This document shows positions 48,026 to 55,467 of a stretch of 55,467 bases of DNA, one piece after another (the stretch's first letter is position 1; the number at the start of each line of letters is the position of its first letter). The DNA is taken from contig DUBX01000045.1 of NCBI GenBank assembly GCA_012960115.1, positions 79,929 to 135,395 on the forward strand. The letters are read 5' to 3'. This DNA comes from Porticoccaceae bacterium. Lineage in GTDB: Bacteria > Pseudomonadota > Gammaproteobacteria > Pseudomonadales > Porticoccaceae. The position numbers and the translations under genes are program-made. The notes under the pieces are model-generated. The model had not been told where the DNA came from. It saw only the letters and a program-made list of their open reading frames with translations, and ran no database searches.

Positions 48026-49114
48026 TTAGTGTAAGGGGCGGTTGCCTGCGATCACGGTGAACTCAATGACCGTGTCTTGGCGAATGATGCTCAGTTTGAC
48101 AGGTTGCCCTGGGGTGACATTGGTTATTTGGTTGATGCTGGCATGTGGGTCGGTGACAGGGAAACCATCAATTTTAAAAATAATATCCCCCGGTATAAGA
48201 CCTGCTTTTGCTGTCGGCCCACCCGGTTCTACCGAGGTCACACCAAAAATCTTAGTGATGCCCTGTTCATTCGAAGCTAACCCAAAGTGAGCACTAATAC
48301 CGAGCCAGCCACGCACAACATGGCCATATTGGGTGATGTCAGTTAAGACTTTTGCAGCAGCATCGGCAGGGATGGCAAAGCTTATACCTGTTGAGCCGAC
48401 ATTGTTAAGCGTGGCGGTGTTAATGCCGAGCAAATTCCCATAGGCATCGATAAGTGCTCCACCGGAGCTACCAGAATTAATGGCGGCATCTGTTTGAATA
48501 AAGTTTTCAAAAATATTTAAGCGCAGGCCATTGCGACCTTTGGCGCTAATAATTCCCTGAGTGACCGACTGGCCGATCCCAGATGGGTTTCCAATTGCTA
48601 GGACAATATCACCAATTCTTGCTTGCGAAGGTTCTCCCAGAGCGATTGGACTTAAATTGTCGGCCTCGATTTTTAAAACCGCTAGGTCTATCTCGGGATC
48701 AGTGCCTACAACAGTTGCCGGCACCTCGCGTCCGTCATAGAGAAGCACCAATATCTTTACGGCACCCTCGATAACGTGATGATTGGTTAATAGCAAGCCA
48801 TCCGATTGCATGATGACCCCAGACCCGAGCGATATCCTGTTGGAAGCGTCGCTTCTTGATCGGGCTGCTTGAAGAGTATAAATATTAACCACAGACGGAG
48901 CGGCTCGAGACACTGCTCTCGCATAGGAAACCGGACCGATCCAATCCGTGCCAAGGTTTGATTGACTAAGTGTCATCAAGTCAGTGACGTCATCATCCGT
49001 TTGTGGTCGAAATTGAGGGAAAGCTAAAACAAGAATTGCGGCCACAAGCAAGCCAAGTAGCACTGGTTTAGCGATGTATTCGATGAAAAGCTTTTTGTTT
49101 TTGGTGTCCTTCAC
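48026..49114 (-). CDS. algW: Envelope-stress serine protease, DegS/AlgW type
   Basis: A 362-residue protease with one N-terminal membrane anchor (about 17-33), a trypsin-like domain (about 65-265) with catalytic His113 (LLTNHHVIEGA), Asp143 (EIDLAVLK) and Ser217 (NSGSSGGAL), and a single PDZ domain (about 270-355). A single PDZ and a membrane anchor point to DegS/AlgW and not DegP. AlgW cuts the anti-sigma factor MucA/RseA when misfolded porins appear. Position after hisC is the Pseudomonas algW position. Confidence 0.92.
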   Translation of the reverse strand: MKDTKNKKLFIEYIAKPVLLGLLVAAILVLAFPQFRPQTDDDVTDLMTLSQSNLGTDWIGPVSYARAVSRAAPSVVNIYTLQAARSRSDASNRISLGSGVIMQSDGLLLTNHHVIEGAVKILVLLYDGREVPATVVGTDPEIDLAVLKIEADNLSPIALGEPSQARIGDIVLAIGNPSGIGQSVTQGIISAKGRNGLRLNIFENFIQTDAAINSGSSGGALIDAYGNLLGINTATLNNVGSTGISFAIPADAAAKVLTDITQYGHVVRGWLGISAHFGLASNEQGITKIFGVTSVEPGGPTAKAGLIPGDIIFKIDGFPVTDPHASINQITNVTPGQPVKLSIIRQDTVIEFTVIAGNRPLH

Positions 49115-49192
49115 GCTTACCTCTTAGCTGGTTTGCTAATTATGTCACAACCATGCACCAGAGAAAGGTCATTTTTACCGAAAACATCCAAC

Positions 49193-49498
49193 CTATTGAC
49201 GGAGTAAATTGGATAATTTTGGATTTGGGTTTTTTGCTTTTTTGTAAATAAGTAAGATATGCCCGATAGATTGCACTAACTGAGCGCTATAAGATGTACA
49301 GATTTCATCGCACAGTAACTTTTTAGCGGCTCGGTCACCCACAGAGATCTTGATCTTGATTAGCTCATGCTCATTTAGAGCGCGATCAATCTCGGCACCG
49401 ACATTTTCTGTCAGGCCTTTACTTGCAATTGTCACTATTGGTTTAAGATTGTGGCCTAAACGACGTAAATGTTTTTTATCTGCATTGGAACTTGTCAT
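49193..49498 (-). CDS. yhbY: Ribosome-associated RNA-binding protein YhbY
   Basis: From the ATG at 49498 the product has 101 residues and a CRM domain with RLGHNLKPIVTIASKGLTENV, the GxxG-like SKGLT and QSIGHILLIYKKAKN. YhbY associates with pre-50S ribosomal particles. The frame is open for 37 more codons upstream, but those overlap rlmE and have no family match. It is divergent from rlmE. Confidence 0.93.
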   Translation of the reverse strand: MTSSNADKKHLRRLGHNLKPIVTIASKGLTENVGAEIDRALNEHELIKIKISVGDRAAKKLLCDEICTSYSAQLVQSIGHILLIYKKAKNPNPKLSNLLRQ

Positions 49499-49549
49499 AA
49501 TATAATGCTCAATTTTGAAGGTCGCTATTTTAGCGGAGAATAGGCCATC

Positions 49550-50170
49550 GTGAAATCTAAAAATCGTAGTTGGATCAAACAACATGTTAACGACCCTTAT
49601 GTAAAGCAATCTCAGCGTGATGGTTATCGGTCTCGCGCTAGTTACAAATTGCTTGAGATCGTGGAGAAAGATCGGTTAATCCGATCCGGCATGACCGTCG
49701 TAGATTTAGGCTCTGCTCCCGGGGGCTGGTCTCAGGTGGCGGCTCGTTTAGTCGGCCACGAAGGCAGGGTGCATGCCCTTGATATACTGCCGATGGACCC
49801 GATCGCTGGCGTAGACTTTATTCAGGGTGATTTTACTGAGGAAGCAGTTTTTACTCAGCTGATAGATTTAATAGGAACCCGAGCGGTAGACCTTGTAATT
49901 TCGGATATAGCCCCCAATTTAAGTGGTACCAAAGCAGTTGACCAGCCGGCGATGATTTATCTGGCTGAATTAGGCGTGGATCTGGCTAATCGCGTTTTAT
50001 CGAAAAACGGCGTTTTTATCGCCAAGCTTTTTCAAGGACAAGGATTTGATCCATTTGTGCAACAAGTTAGAACATTGTTTAATGGAGTGTCTATTATTAA
50101 ACCAGATGCTTCGAGATCTCGATCTAGGGAAGTATATCTGGTCGCCAAAGGCTTAAAAGCCAAAACATGA
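49550..50170 (+). CDS. rlmE: 23S rRNA 2'-O-ribose methyltransferase RlmE (RrmJ/FtsJ)
   Basis: A 206-residue RrmJ-type methyltransferase. The SAM motif [20 protein letters not shown] and the Lys-Asp-Lys catalytic set ([27 protein letters not shown]) are clear. It methylates U2552 of 23S rRNA. The GTG start at 49550 is chosen for its position after an ataggc tract; a short CGCTA-TTT-TAGCG hairpin lies at 49523-49535 in the leader. ftsH follows after 10 bases. Confidence 0.95.
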   Translation: MKSKNRSWIKQHVNDPYVKQSQRDGYRSRASYKLLEIVEKDRLIRSGMTVVDLGSAPGGWSQVAARLVGHEGRVHALDILPMDPIAGVDFIQGDFTEEAVFTQLIDLIGTRAVDLVISDIAPNLSGTKAVDQPAMIYLAELGVDLANRVLSKNGVFIAKLFQGQGFDPFVQQVRTLFNGVSIIKPDASRSRSREVYLVAKGLKAKT

Positions 50171-50180
50171 GGAACAGAAC

Positions 50181-52097
50181 TTGAACGATCTGGCAAAAAA
50201 TTTAATTGTATGGCTGATTTTAGCAGCCATATTAATGTCTGTATTTAATAGCTTTTCACCCAAGCCTGAAGATAGCAGCATCGACTACTCGGCCTTTGTT
50301 AATGAGGTCAGAAATGATCGTGTTAGTGAGGTTTTGATCGCTGATCTTATTATTTATGGTGAGCGTAATGATGGGTCGAAATTTAAATCTGTGCGTCCAA
50401 ACATTCAAGACCCGAAATTAATGGATGATCTCGTTAACCACAATGTCAAAGTGGCTGGCAAGGAGCGAGAAGAACCAAGTCTGATTTCTCAATTATTTGT
50501 CGCAGCTTTCCCTATTCTATTAATTTTAGGCATCTTCGTCTTTTTCATGCGCCAAATGCAGGGTGGCGGCGGTAAAGGTGGCCCAATGAGCTTTGGTAAA
50601 AGTAAAGCTAAGTTGTTGACGGGCGATCAGATTAACACCACATTTGCTGACGTTGCAGGTGTAGATGAGGCAAAAGAAGATGTCGCTGAGTTGGTTGAAT
50701 TTTTAAGTGAACCGAGTAAATTCCAGCGTCTTGGCGGCCGCATTCCTAAGGGTGTGCTGATGGTGGGTCCTCCCGGCACCGGTAAAACGTTGCTGGCTAA
50801 AGCTATCTCCGGGGAGGCTAAGGTGCCATTCTTTTCTATCTCCGGTTCAGATTTTGTCGAAATGTTTGTCGGCGTAGGTGCTTCGCGAGTTCGTGATATG
50901 TTTGAGCAGGCTAAGAAGCAAGCGCCTTGTATTATATTTATCGATGAGATTGATGCTGTAGGTCGTCATCGTGGCGGTGGCCATGGTGGTGGTAATGATG
51001 AGCGTGAGCAAACATTAAACCAGCTGCTTGTTGAGATGGACGGTTTTGAAGGTAACGAGGGTGTTATCGTTATAGCAGCGACTAACCGACCTGATGTTTT
51101 GGATAAGGCGCTATTGCGGCCTGGTCGATTTGATCGGCAAGTTTATGTCAGCTTGCCTGATATTCGTGGTCGTGAGCAAATTCTTAAAGTTCATGCTCGC
51201 AAGGTACCTCTTGAAGACACTGTAGATTTGTCAATTTTAGCGCGTGGGACGCCTGGTTTCTCTGGCGCTGATTTAGCCAATTTGGTCAATGAGGCAGCCT
51301 TATTCTCAGCGCGAGGTAATCGTCGCGCGGTGACTATGGAAGAATTTGAAAAAGCACGAGATAAGATCCTGATGGGTGCTGAACGCCGTTCCATGGTGAT
51401 GTCTGAGAAAGAAAAAACCAACACGGCTTACCATGAAGCTGGCCACGCCATTATTGGACGGCTGGTGCCAGAGCATGATCCGGTGCACAAGGTTACTATT
51501 ATCCCTCGTGGTCGTGCCCTAGGGGTCACCCAGTACTTGCCGGAAGAAGATCGTTACAGCATGAGTCGACGGCAACTCTTTAGTCAACTTTGCAGCTTGT
51601 TTGGCGGTCGTATTGCAGAGGAACTGATTGGTGGCTTTGACGGCGTTACTACTGGCGCATCGAATGATATAGAGCGTGCCACTCAAATGGCGCGTAATAT
51701 GGTTACTAAATGGGGTCTTAATGAAAAAATGGGTCCGATTTTATATGGTGAAGATGACTCTCAGGTACCCGGCAGTGGAAATGCTCATTATTCTGAGGAT
51801 ACCTCCCGAGAGATCGACCAGGAGGTCAAGCTAATATTGACCGAGGCCTATGCCAAAGCTACAAAATTGCTTGAAGAACATCGCGATGTTCTTGAGGCGA
51901 TGAAAGAAGCGTTGATGGAATATGAAACTATCGATGCTGATCAGGTGGATGATCTCATGAACCGTCGACAAGTTCGCCATCCGCGTGATTGGGATAAAAA
52001 GGATTCTGATAATCATTCCGATGGTAATACTGAGGATGGCGCCAAGAGTTCAGCCGAGGATGACTCTCCTATTGGCGGGCCTGTTGAGGACGCTTAA
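50181..52097 (+). CDS. ftsH: ATP-dependent zinc metalloprotease FtsH
   Basis: A 638-residue FtsH. Two N-terminal membrane segments (about 7-25 and 104-123) enclose a periplasmic domain, followed by the AAA domain (Walker A GPPGTGKT at 196-203, Walker [21 protein letters not shown]) and the zinc site HEAGH at 418-422. It degrades membrane proteins, LpxC and sigma-32 in E. coli. The start is a TTG fixed by gagga 7 bases upstream. It ends before a strong terminator. Confidence 0.97.
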   Translation: MNDLAKNLIVWLILAAILMSVFNSFSPKPEDSSIDYSAFVNEVRNDRVSEVLIADLIIYGERNDGSKFKSVRPNIQDPKLMDDLVNHNVKVAGKEREEPSLISQLFVAAFPILLILGIFVFFMRQMQGGGGKGGPMSFGKSKAKLLTGDQINTTFADVAGVDEAKEDVAELVEFLSEPSKFQRLGGRIPKGVLMVGPPGTGKTLLAKAISGEAKVPFFSISGSDFVEMFVGVGASRVRDMFEQAKKQAPCIIFIDEIDAVGRHRGGGHGGGNDEREQTLNQLLVEMDGFEGNEGVIVIAATNRPDVLDKALLRPGRFDRQVYVSLPDIRGREQILKVHARKVPLEDTVDLSILARGTPGFSGADLANLVNEAALFSARGNRRAVTMEEFEKARDKILMGAERRSMVMSEKEKTNTAYHEAGHAIIGRLVPEHDPVHKVTIIPRGRALGVTQYLPEEDRYSMSRRQLFSQLCSLFGGRIAEELIGGFDGVTTGASNDIERATQMARNMVTKWGLNEKMGPILYGEDDSQVPGSGNAHYSEDTSREIDQEVKLILTEAYAKATKLLEEHRDVLEAMKEALMEYETIDADQVDDLMNRRQVRHPRDWDKKDSDNHSDGNTEDGAKSSAEDDSPIGGPVEDA

Positions 52098-52112
52098 TTA
52101 TAATAGATTAGT

Positions 52113-52150
52113 AAAAACCCTGAGCGTTCTTTTTGGTCTCAGGGTTTTTT
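52113..52150 (+). terminator. Strong intrinsic terminator between ftsH and folP
   Basis: A perfect 12-bp stem (aaaaaccctgag, 52113-52124, with ctcagggttttt, 52138-52149) closes a 13-base loop and ends in six T's (52145-52150). The folP ribosome-binding site aggagg begins at 52156, only 5 bases later. Confidence 0.88.
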
Positions 52151-52169
52151 GTTTTAGGAGGAAACAAAT

Positions 52170-53033
52170 TTGCCGGGCTTGAGATTGCAGTGCAGAGATA
52201 AGGTGTTGGACCTGTCGTGCCCGGCGATCATGGGTATCGTTAATCTGACACCTGACTCTTTTTCTGATGGTGGCCAACTTTATGCAGGTAATAGGTTAAA
52301 CAAGAGTAAAACGCTGGCTGTGATTGAAAAGATGTTGAATGATGGCGCCGATATCATTGATTTAGGCGGAGAATCAACGCGACCAGGGGCGGCTGAAGTA
52401 TCAGAGCAACAAGAACTTGAACGTGTTCTGCCAATACTTGAGTTAGTCTCAGATCGTTTTGATGTATTGGTATCAGTAGATACCAGCACAGCTATAGTGA
52501 TTAGAGAGGCGTCAGTTAAAGGAGCTCACCTAATTAACGATGTGCGCGCCTTGACTCGTGATGGCGCGTTAGAGGCCGCCGCCCAATCTGGACTGCCTGT
52601 CTGCTTGATGCACATGCAGAATCAGCCGCAGACCATGCAAATTGAACCGGTTTACCAAGACGTAGCGGCTGAAGTTCTTGCTTTTTTGATGAGTCGTAAA
52701 CAGGATTGCATCGATGCTGGTATAGCGGCAGAGAAAATAGTACTTGATCCCGGATTTGGATTTGGCAAGAGCTTGACTCATAATCTCACTTTGTTTAACG
52801 CAATTGATCAGTTTGTTGCTAGTGGTCATCCGGTATTGGTGGGGGTATCGCGAAAAGCAATGATTGGGCAGATGCTTGGAATAGAGCAGATTGACCAGCG
52901 CTTAATTGGCAGTGTGATGATGGCAGTGTTAGCGGCTCAGCGTGGTGCTACGATTTTGCGAGTACATGATGTACTTGAAACTAAGCAAGCCATCGATATA
53001 TGGCGCGCTATAACGATTAAGGAAGAAGACTAA
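52170..53033 (+). CDS. folP: Dihydropteroate synthase FolP
   Basis: A 287-residue DHPS. The pterin-binding signatures IMGIVNLTPDSFSDGG near 21-36 and DIIDLGGESTRPGA near 60-73 are intact, with GVSRKAMIG later. It joins 6-hydroxymethyl-dihydropterin pyrophosphate to p-aminobenzoate and is the sulfonamide target. The TTG start at 52170 is set by a perfect aggagg 8 bases upstream. It comes directly after a terminator with little room for a promoter, and glmM starts 3 bases after its stop. Confidence 0.96.
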   Translation: MPGLRLQCRDKVLDLSCPAIMGIVNLTPDSFSDGGQLYAGNRLNKSKTLAVIEKMLNDGADIIDLGGESTRPGAAEVSEQQELERVLPILELVSDRFDVLVSVDTSTAIVIREASVKGAHLINDVRALTRDGALEAAAQSGLPVCLMHMQNQPQTMQIEPVYQDVAAEVLAFLMSRKQDCIDAGIAAEKIVLDPGFGFGKSLTHNLTLFNAIDQFVASGHPVLVGVSRKAMIGQMLGIEQIDQRLIGSVMMAVLAAQRGATILRVHDVLETKQAIDIWRAITIKEED

Positions 53034-53036
53034 GCT

Positions 53037-54380
53037 ATGGGCAAAAAATATTTTGGTACAGATGGTATTCGTGGCACGGTTGGTGAGCATCCGATTACTG
53101 CAGATTTTATGCTTAAACTTGGTTGGGCAGCTGGCAAGGTTTTAACTCGGCACACAAAGGTAAAAAATCGAGTGTTGATCGGCAAAGATACTCGCGTATC
53201 TGGTTATATGTTCGAGTCTGCTCTTGAGGCGGGTTTGATTGCTGCGGGCGTTAATGTCGATATGCTTGGACCAATGCCGACCCCCGCAATTGCCTACTTA
53301 ACACGTGCATTTCGAGCATCTGCAGGTATTGTTATTAGTGCATCCCATAATCCGGTAGGGGACAACGGAATTAAGTTTTTTTCCGCCGACGGCTACAAGT
53401 TGTCGGATGAAATAGAATTAGAAATTGAATCCTTAATGGATCAGCCGTTAGTGACTAACGGCTCCTTCAGTCTTGGTAAAGCACGCCGAATTGACGATGC
53501 TGCTGGTCGTTATGTGGAGTTTTGCAAGGGATCGTTGCCAGCAGGGTATAGTTTGGTTGGGTTGAAAATAGTACTAGATTGCGCCAATGGCGCAACCTAT
53601 AACGTGGCGCCTAAGGTTTTTAAAGAGCTTGGAGTTCAGGTAATTACCATGGCTAATACGCCAAATGGTTTTAATATTAATGAGCAATGCGGATCAACTC
53701 ATATGGATGCAGTTTGCGCCAAGGTGGTTGAGGAAAAGGCAGATCTTGGCATCGCATTGGATGGCGATGGCGATAGGGTTTTGCTAGTTGACGCTAATGG
53801 TGAAATCGTCGATGGCGATGAGATTGTTTATATTATTGCCCGATATCGTAAACAGACCGGCCAGGGTTGTAATGGAGTGGTGGGAACCCAGATGAGCAAC
53901 CTTGGATTGGAGATTGCACTGCGAGACCTAGGCATTCCTTTCCAGCGCACCAAGGTGGGTGATCGTTACGTTGTCGAAGCTTTAAAAGAAAATGGTTGGA
54001 CCTTAGGCGGTGAGGCCTCAGGCCATATTCTTTGTAGCGATCTCAATACCACTGGTGATGGCCTAGTGAGTGCGCTTCAAGTGATTCTCGCCTTGCGTGA
54101 AAGCGGCATGCTTCTTTCAGAGCTTAAAGCGGGAATGCAAAAATTCCCCCAAACTATGATTAATGTGCGGCTGTCGGAGAAGGTTGCTATTGACGATAAC
54201 AATGCTATTAATTCGGCAGTAGCTGCGGCTGAGAAAGAGCTGGGCGATCGAGGCCGCGTGTTATTGCGGTCATCGGGGACAGAGCCTTTGATTCGAGTGA
54301 TGGCAGAAGGTGAAGATCAAGACTTGGTTAGACGGCAGGTGGAAGCGATAGCAAAAATTGTGGAGCAGCAAGTCGGCTGA
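53037..54380 (+). CDS. glmM: Phosphoglucosamine mutase GlmM
   Basis: A 447-residue mutase. The phosphorylated serine is Ser103 ([11 protein letters not shown]), the metal loop DGDGDR lies near 241-246, the sugar-binding GGEASGH near 325, and the phosphate-binding RSSGTEP near the C-terminus. It converts glucosamine-6-P to glucosamine-1-P for UDP-GlcNAc synthesis. It follows folP by 3 bases, the classical folP-glmM pair. Confidence 0.97.
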   Translation: MGKKYFGTDGIRGTVGEHPITADFMLKLGWAAGKVLTRHTKVKNRVLIGKDTRVSGYMFESALEAGLIAAGVNVDMLGPMPTPAIAYLTRAFRASAGIVISASHNPVGDNGIKFFSADGYKLSDEIELEIESLMDQPLVTNGSFSLGKARRIDDAAGRYVEFCKGSLPAGYSLVGLKIVLDCANGATYNVAPKVFKELGVQVITMANTPNGFNINEQCGSTHMDAVCAKVVEEKADLGIALDGDGDRVLLVDANGEIVDGDEIVYIIARYRKQTGQGCNGVVGTQMSNLGLEIALRDLGIPFQRTKVGDRYVVEALKENGWTLGGEASGHILCSDLNTTGDGLVSALQVILALRESGMLLSELKAGMQKFPQTMINVRLSEKVAIDDNNAINSAVAAAEKELGDRGRVLLRSSGTEPLIRVMAEGEDQDLVRRQVEAIAKIVEQQVG

Positions 54381-54480
54381 TATATAGTAGAGGAAAAGAC
54401 TTTTTCTCAGTTGTAAAATAATCGTTTGTCGGGTAGGCTTTGCGCCCTTTTGCAAGGCACCTCAAAAAGGATGTACCGAG

Positions 54481-55221
54481 ATGGCTAAACCGCTCATAGC
54501 GGGCAATTGGAAAATGCATGGCACTGCCGCGGAAGCGGCGGCATTAGCGAGGCAGGTGGTTGAAAATGAGCACAGTTGTGCGGGAGTGCAGCTAGCTATT
54601 TTCCCTCCAATTTTGCACTTAGGGTTGGTTGCCTTAGAATTATCGGGAAGCTCAATTGCCTTGGGTGCCCAGAATATGTCTGAGCATGGGTCCGGCGCAT
54701 TCACTGGAGAAGTTTCAGCTGATATGCTGAAAGAGGCTGGTTGTACTTACTCGCTCGTCGGTCATTCAGAAAGACGGACCTTGTTCGGCGAAGTTGATGG
54801 TACTGTGGCAGACAAATTTGAAGCTGCGCAGAGATCGGGTTTAGTGCCCATTCTTTGCGTTGGAGAGACGCTGCAACAAAGGCAGCAGGGTTTAACCCTA
54901 GAAGTGATTGCCGAGCAGATTAATACAGTAAGAGAAAAAGTAGGTTTAAAGAATATTTGCCGTGGAGTTGTAGCCTATGAACCCGTTTGGGCAATAGGTA
55001 CTGGTGAGGTGGCTAGTCCAGAGCAGGCTCAATTAGTCCATAGAGCCATTAGAGAGCTGTTGGGCCCTAGTGGCGTAAGTACTTCACTGCTCTATGGTGG
55101 TAGCGTAAAGGCAAGTAATGCGGCAGAGTTGTTTGCGCAACCCGATATAGATGGTGGGTTGGTCGGTGGCGCCTCATTAGAGGCTGATGAGTTTTTAAAA
55201 ATTGCACAGTTAATGACATAA
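54481..55221 (+). CDS. tpiA: Triosephosphate isomerase TpiA
   Basis: A 246-residue TIM barrel with all catalytic residues: Lys11 (GNWKMHG), His95 (VGHSERR) and Glu167 (AYEPVWAIGTG), and the phosphate-binding YGGSV and GGLVGGASL. It interconverts dihydroxyacetone phosphate and glyceraldehyde-3-phosphate in glycolysis. It precedes secG, the usual gammaproteobacterial order. Confidence 0.97.
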   Translation: MAKPLIAGNWKMHGTAAEAAALARQVVENEHSCAGVQLAIFPPILHLGLVALELSGSSIALGAQNMSEHGSGAFTGEVSADMLKEAGCTYSLVGHSERRTLFGEVDGTVADKFEAAQRSGLVPILCVGETLQQRQQGLTLEVIAEQINTVREKVGLKNICRGVVAYEPVWAIGTGEVASPEQAQLVHRAIRELLGPSGVSTSLLYGGSVKASNAAELFAQPDIDGGLVGGASLEADEFLKIAQLMT

Positions 55222-55237
55222 GGGTACGGCAGATCTA

Positions 55238-55467
55238 ATGGAACAATATATTTTATTCTTTCACTTCTTAATCGCAGTGGCGCTAATAGGCCTGATTTTA
55301 ATTCAACAAGGTAAGGGCGCAGAAGCGGGGGCATCATTTGGTTCTGGTGCTTCTCAAACCGTTTTTGGTAGTGGCGGCAGCTGGAATTTTTTCAGTACGA
55401 TGACAGCTGTCTTAGCGACTGTATTTTTTGTAACTAGCGTTAGTTTGGCGTTGATAGCAAAAAACAA
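55238..55467 (+). CDS. secG: Protein-export membrane protein SecG (partial, cut by window end)
   Basis: From the ATG at 55238 the frame stays open to the window end (76 codons visible). The product starts MEQYILFFHFL, has a first membrane segment to about 17, then LIQQGKGAEAGASFGSGAS, the SecG signature, then a second segment (about 50-72). SecG is the non-essential third subunit of SecYEG. Its Gly/Ala/Ser-rich C-terminal tail is missing because the window ends. Confidence 0.92.
   Translation, partial: MEQYILFFHFLIAVALIGLILIQQGKGAEAGASFGSGASQTVFGSGGSWNFFSTMTAVLATVFFVTSVSLALIAKN

Noticed and set aside
49499..49609. An upstream extension of yhbY
   Set aside because: The extra 37 codons lie opposite the rlmE start and have no family match; 49498 matches the known N-terminus.

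Overview
The window looks like the chromosome of a free-living, probably marine, gammaproteobacterium with a streamlined genome and moderate to low G+C by eye. The gene order of the conserved blocks (gatCAB divergent from mreBCD-maf-rng-yhdP-nitrilase; npr-rapZ-ptsN-hpf-rpoN-lptBAC-kdsCD-yrbG; mlaC-ibaG-murA-hisGDC-algW; yhbY divergent from rlmE-ftsH-folP-glmM-tpiA-secG) matches the Pseudomonas/Cellvibrionales arrangement. A SAR92- or OM60-like lineage is my inference from synteny and was not tested.

Layout. Positions 1-4,250 hold a SPOR-like exported protein, MsrC, an unrecognised multi-spanning membrane protein with a threefold intramembrane motif, a hotdog thioesterase and EttA. Positions 4,500-5,700 hold three small hydrophobic membrane proteins that share one spacing motif, each followed by its own intrinsic terminator; this is the least explained part of the window. 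Positions 5,700-16,200 are accessory metabolism and housekeeping: a saccharopine-dehydrogenase-like reductase, a GST, an ABC exporter, the ABC-F protein YheS, a bactofilin with a methyltransferase-like neighbour, an SDR, AzlCD, a decayed murB fragment and an acyl-CoA dehydrogenase. Positions 16,260-22,870 on the minus strand are gatCAB followed by a tight run of TauD-like dioxygenase, a DUF2256 gene broken by a TGG-to-TAG change, a renalase-like FAD oxidoreductase, a PhnA-like protein and a class II aldolase.

Positions 23,180-32,580 carry the rod-shape genes mreBCD, then maf, rng, yhdP and a nitrilase. On the minus strand come darP, mgtE, the nitrogen-PTS/sigma-54 block and the LPS transport and Kdo genes (32,590-42,520). 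Positions 42,660-48,020 carry mlaC, ibaG, murA and hisGDC. The mlaFED and mlaB genes that normally flank mlaC are absent from this locus. The last part has a DegS/AlgW-type protease, YhbY, RlmE, FtsH, FolP, GlmM, TpiA and the start of SecG, which runs off the end.

Much of the window serves the cell envelope: shape (MreBCD), peptidoglycan precursors (GlmM, MurA), LPS (KdsCD, LptABC), lipid balance (MlaC, YhdP) and envelope stress (AlgW, FtsH). No tRNA, rRNA, CRISPR array, transposase or prophage gene was seen.
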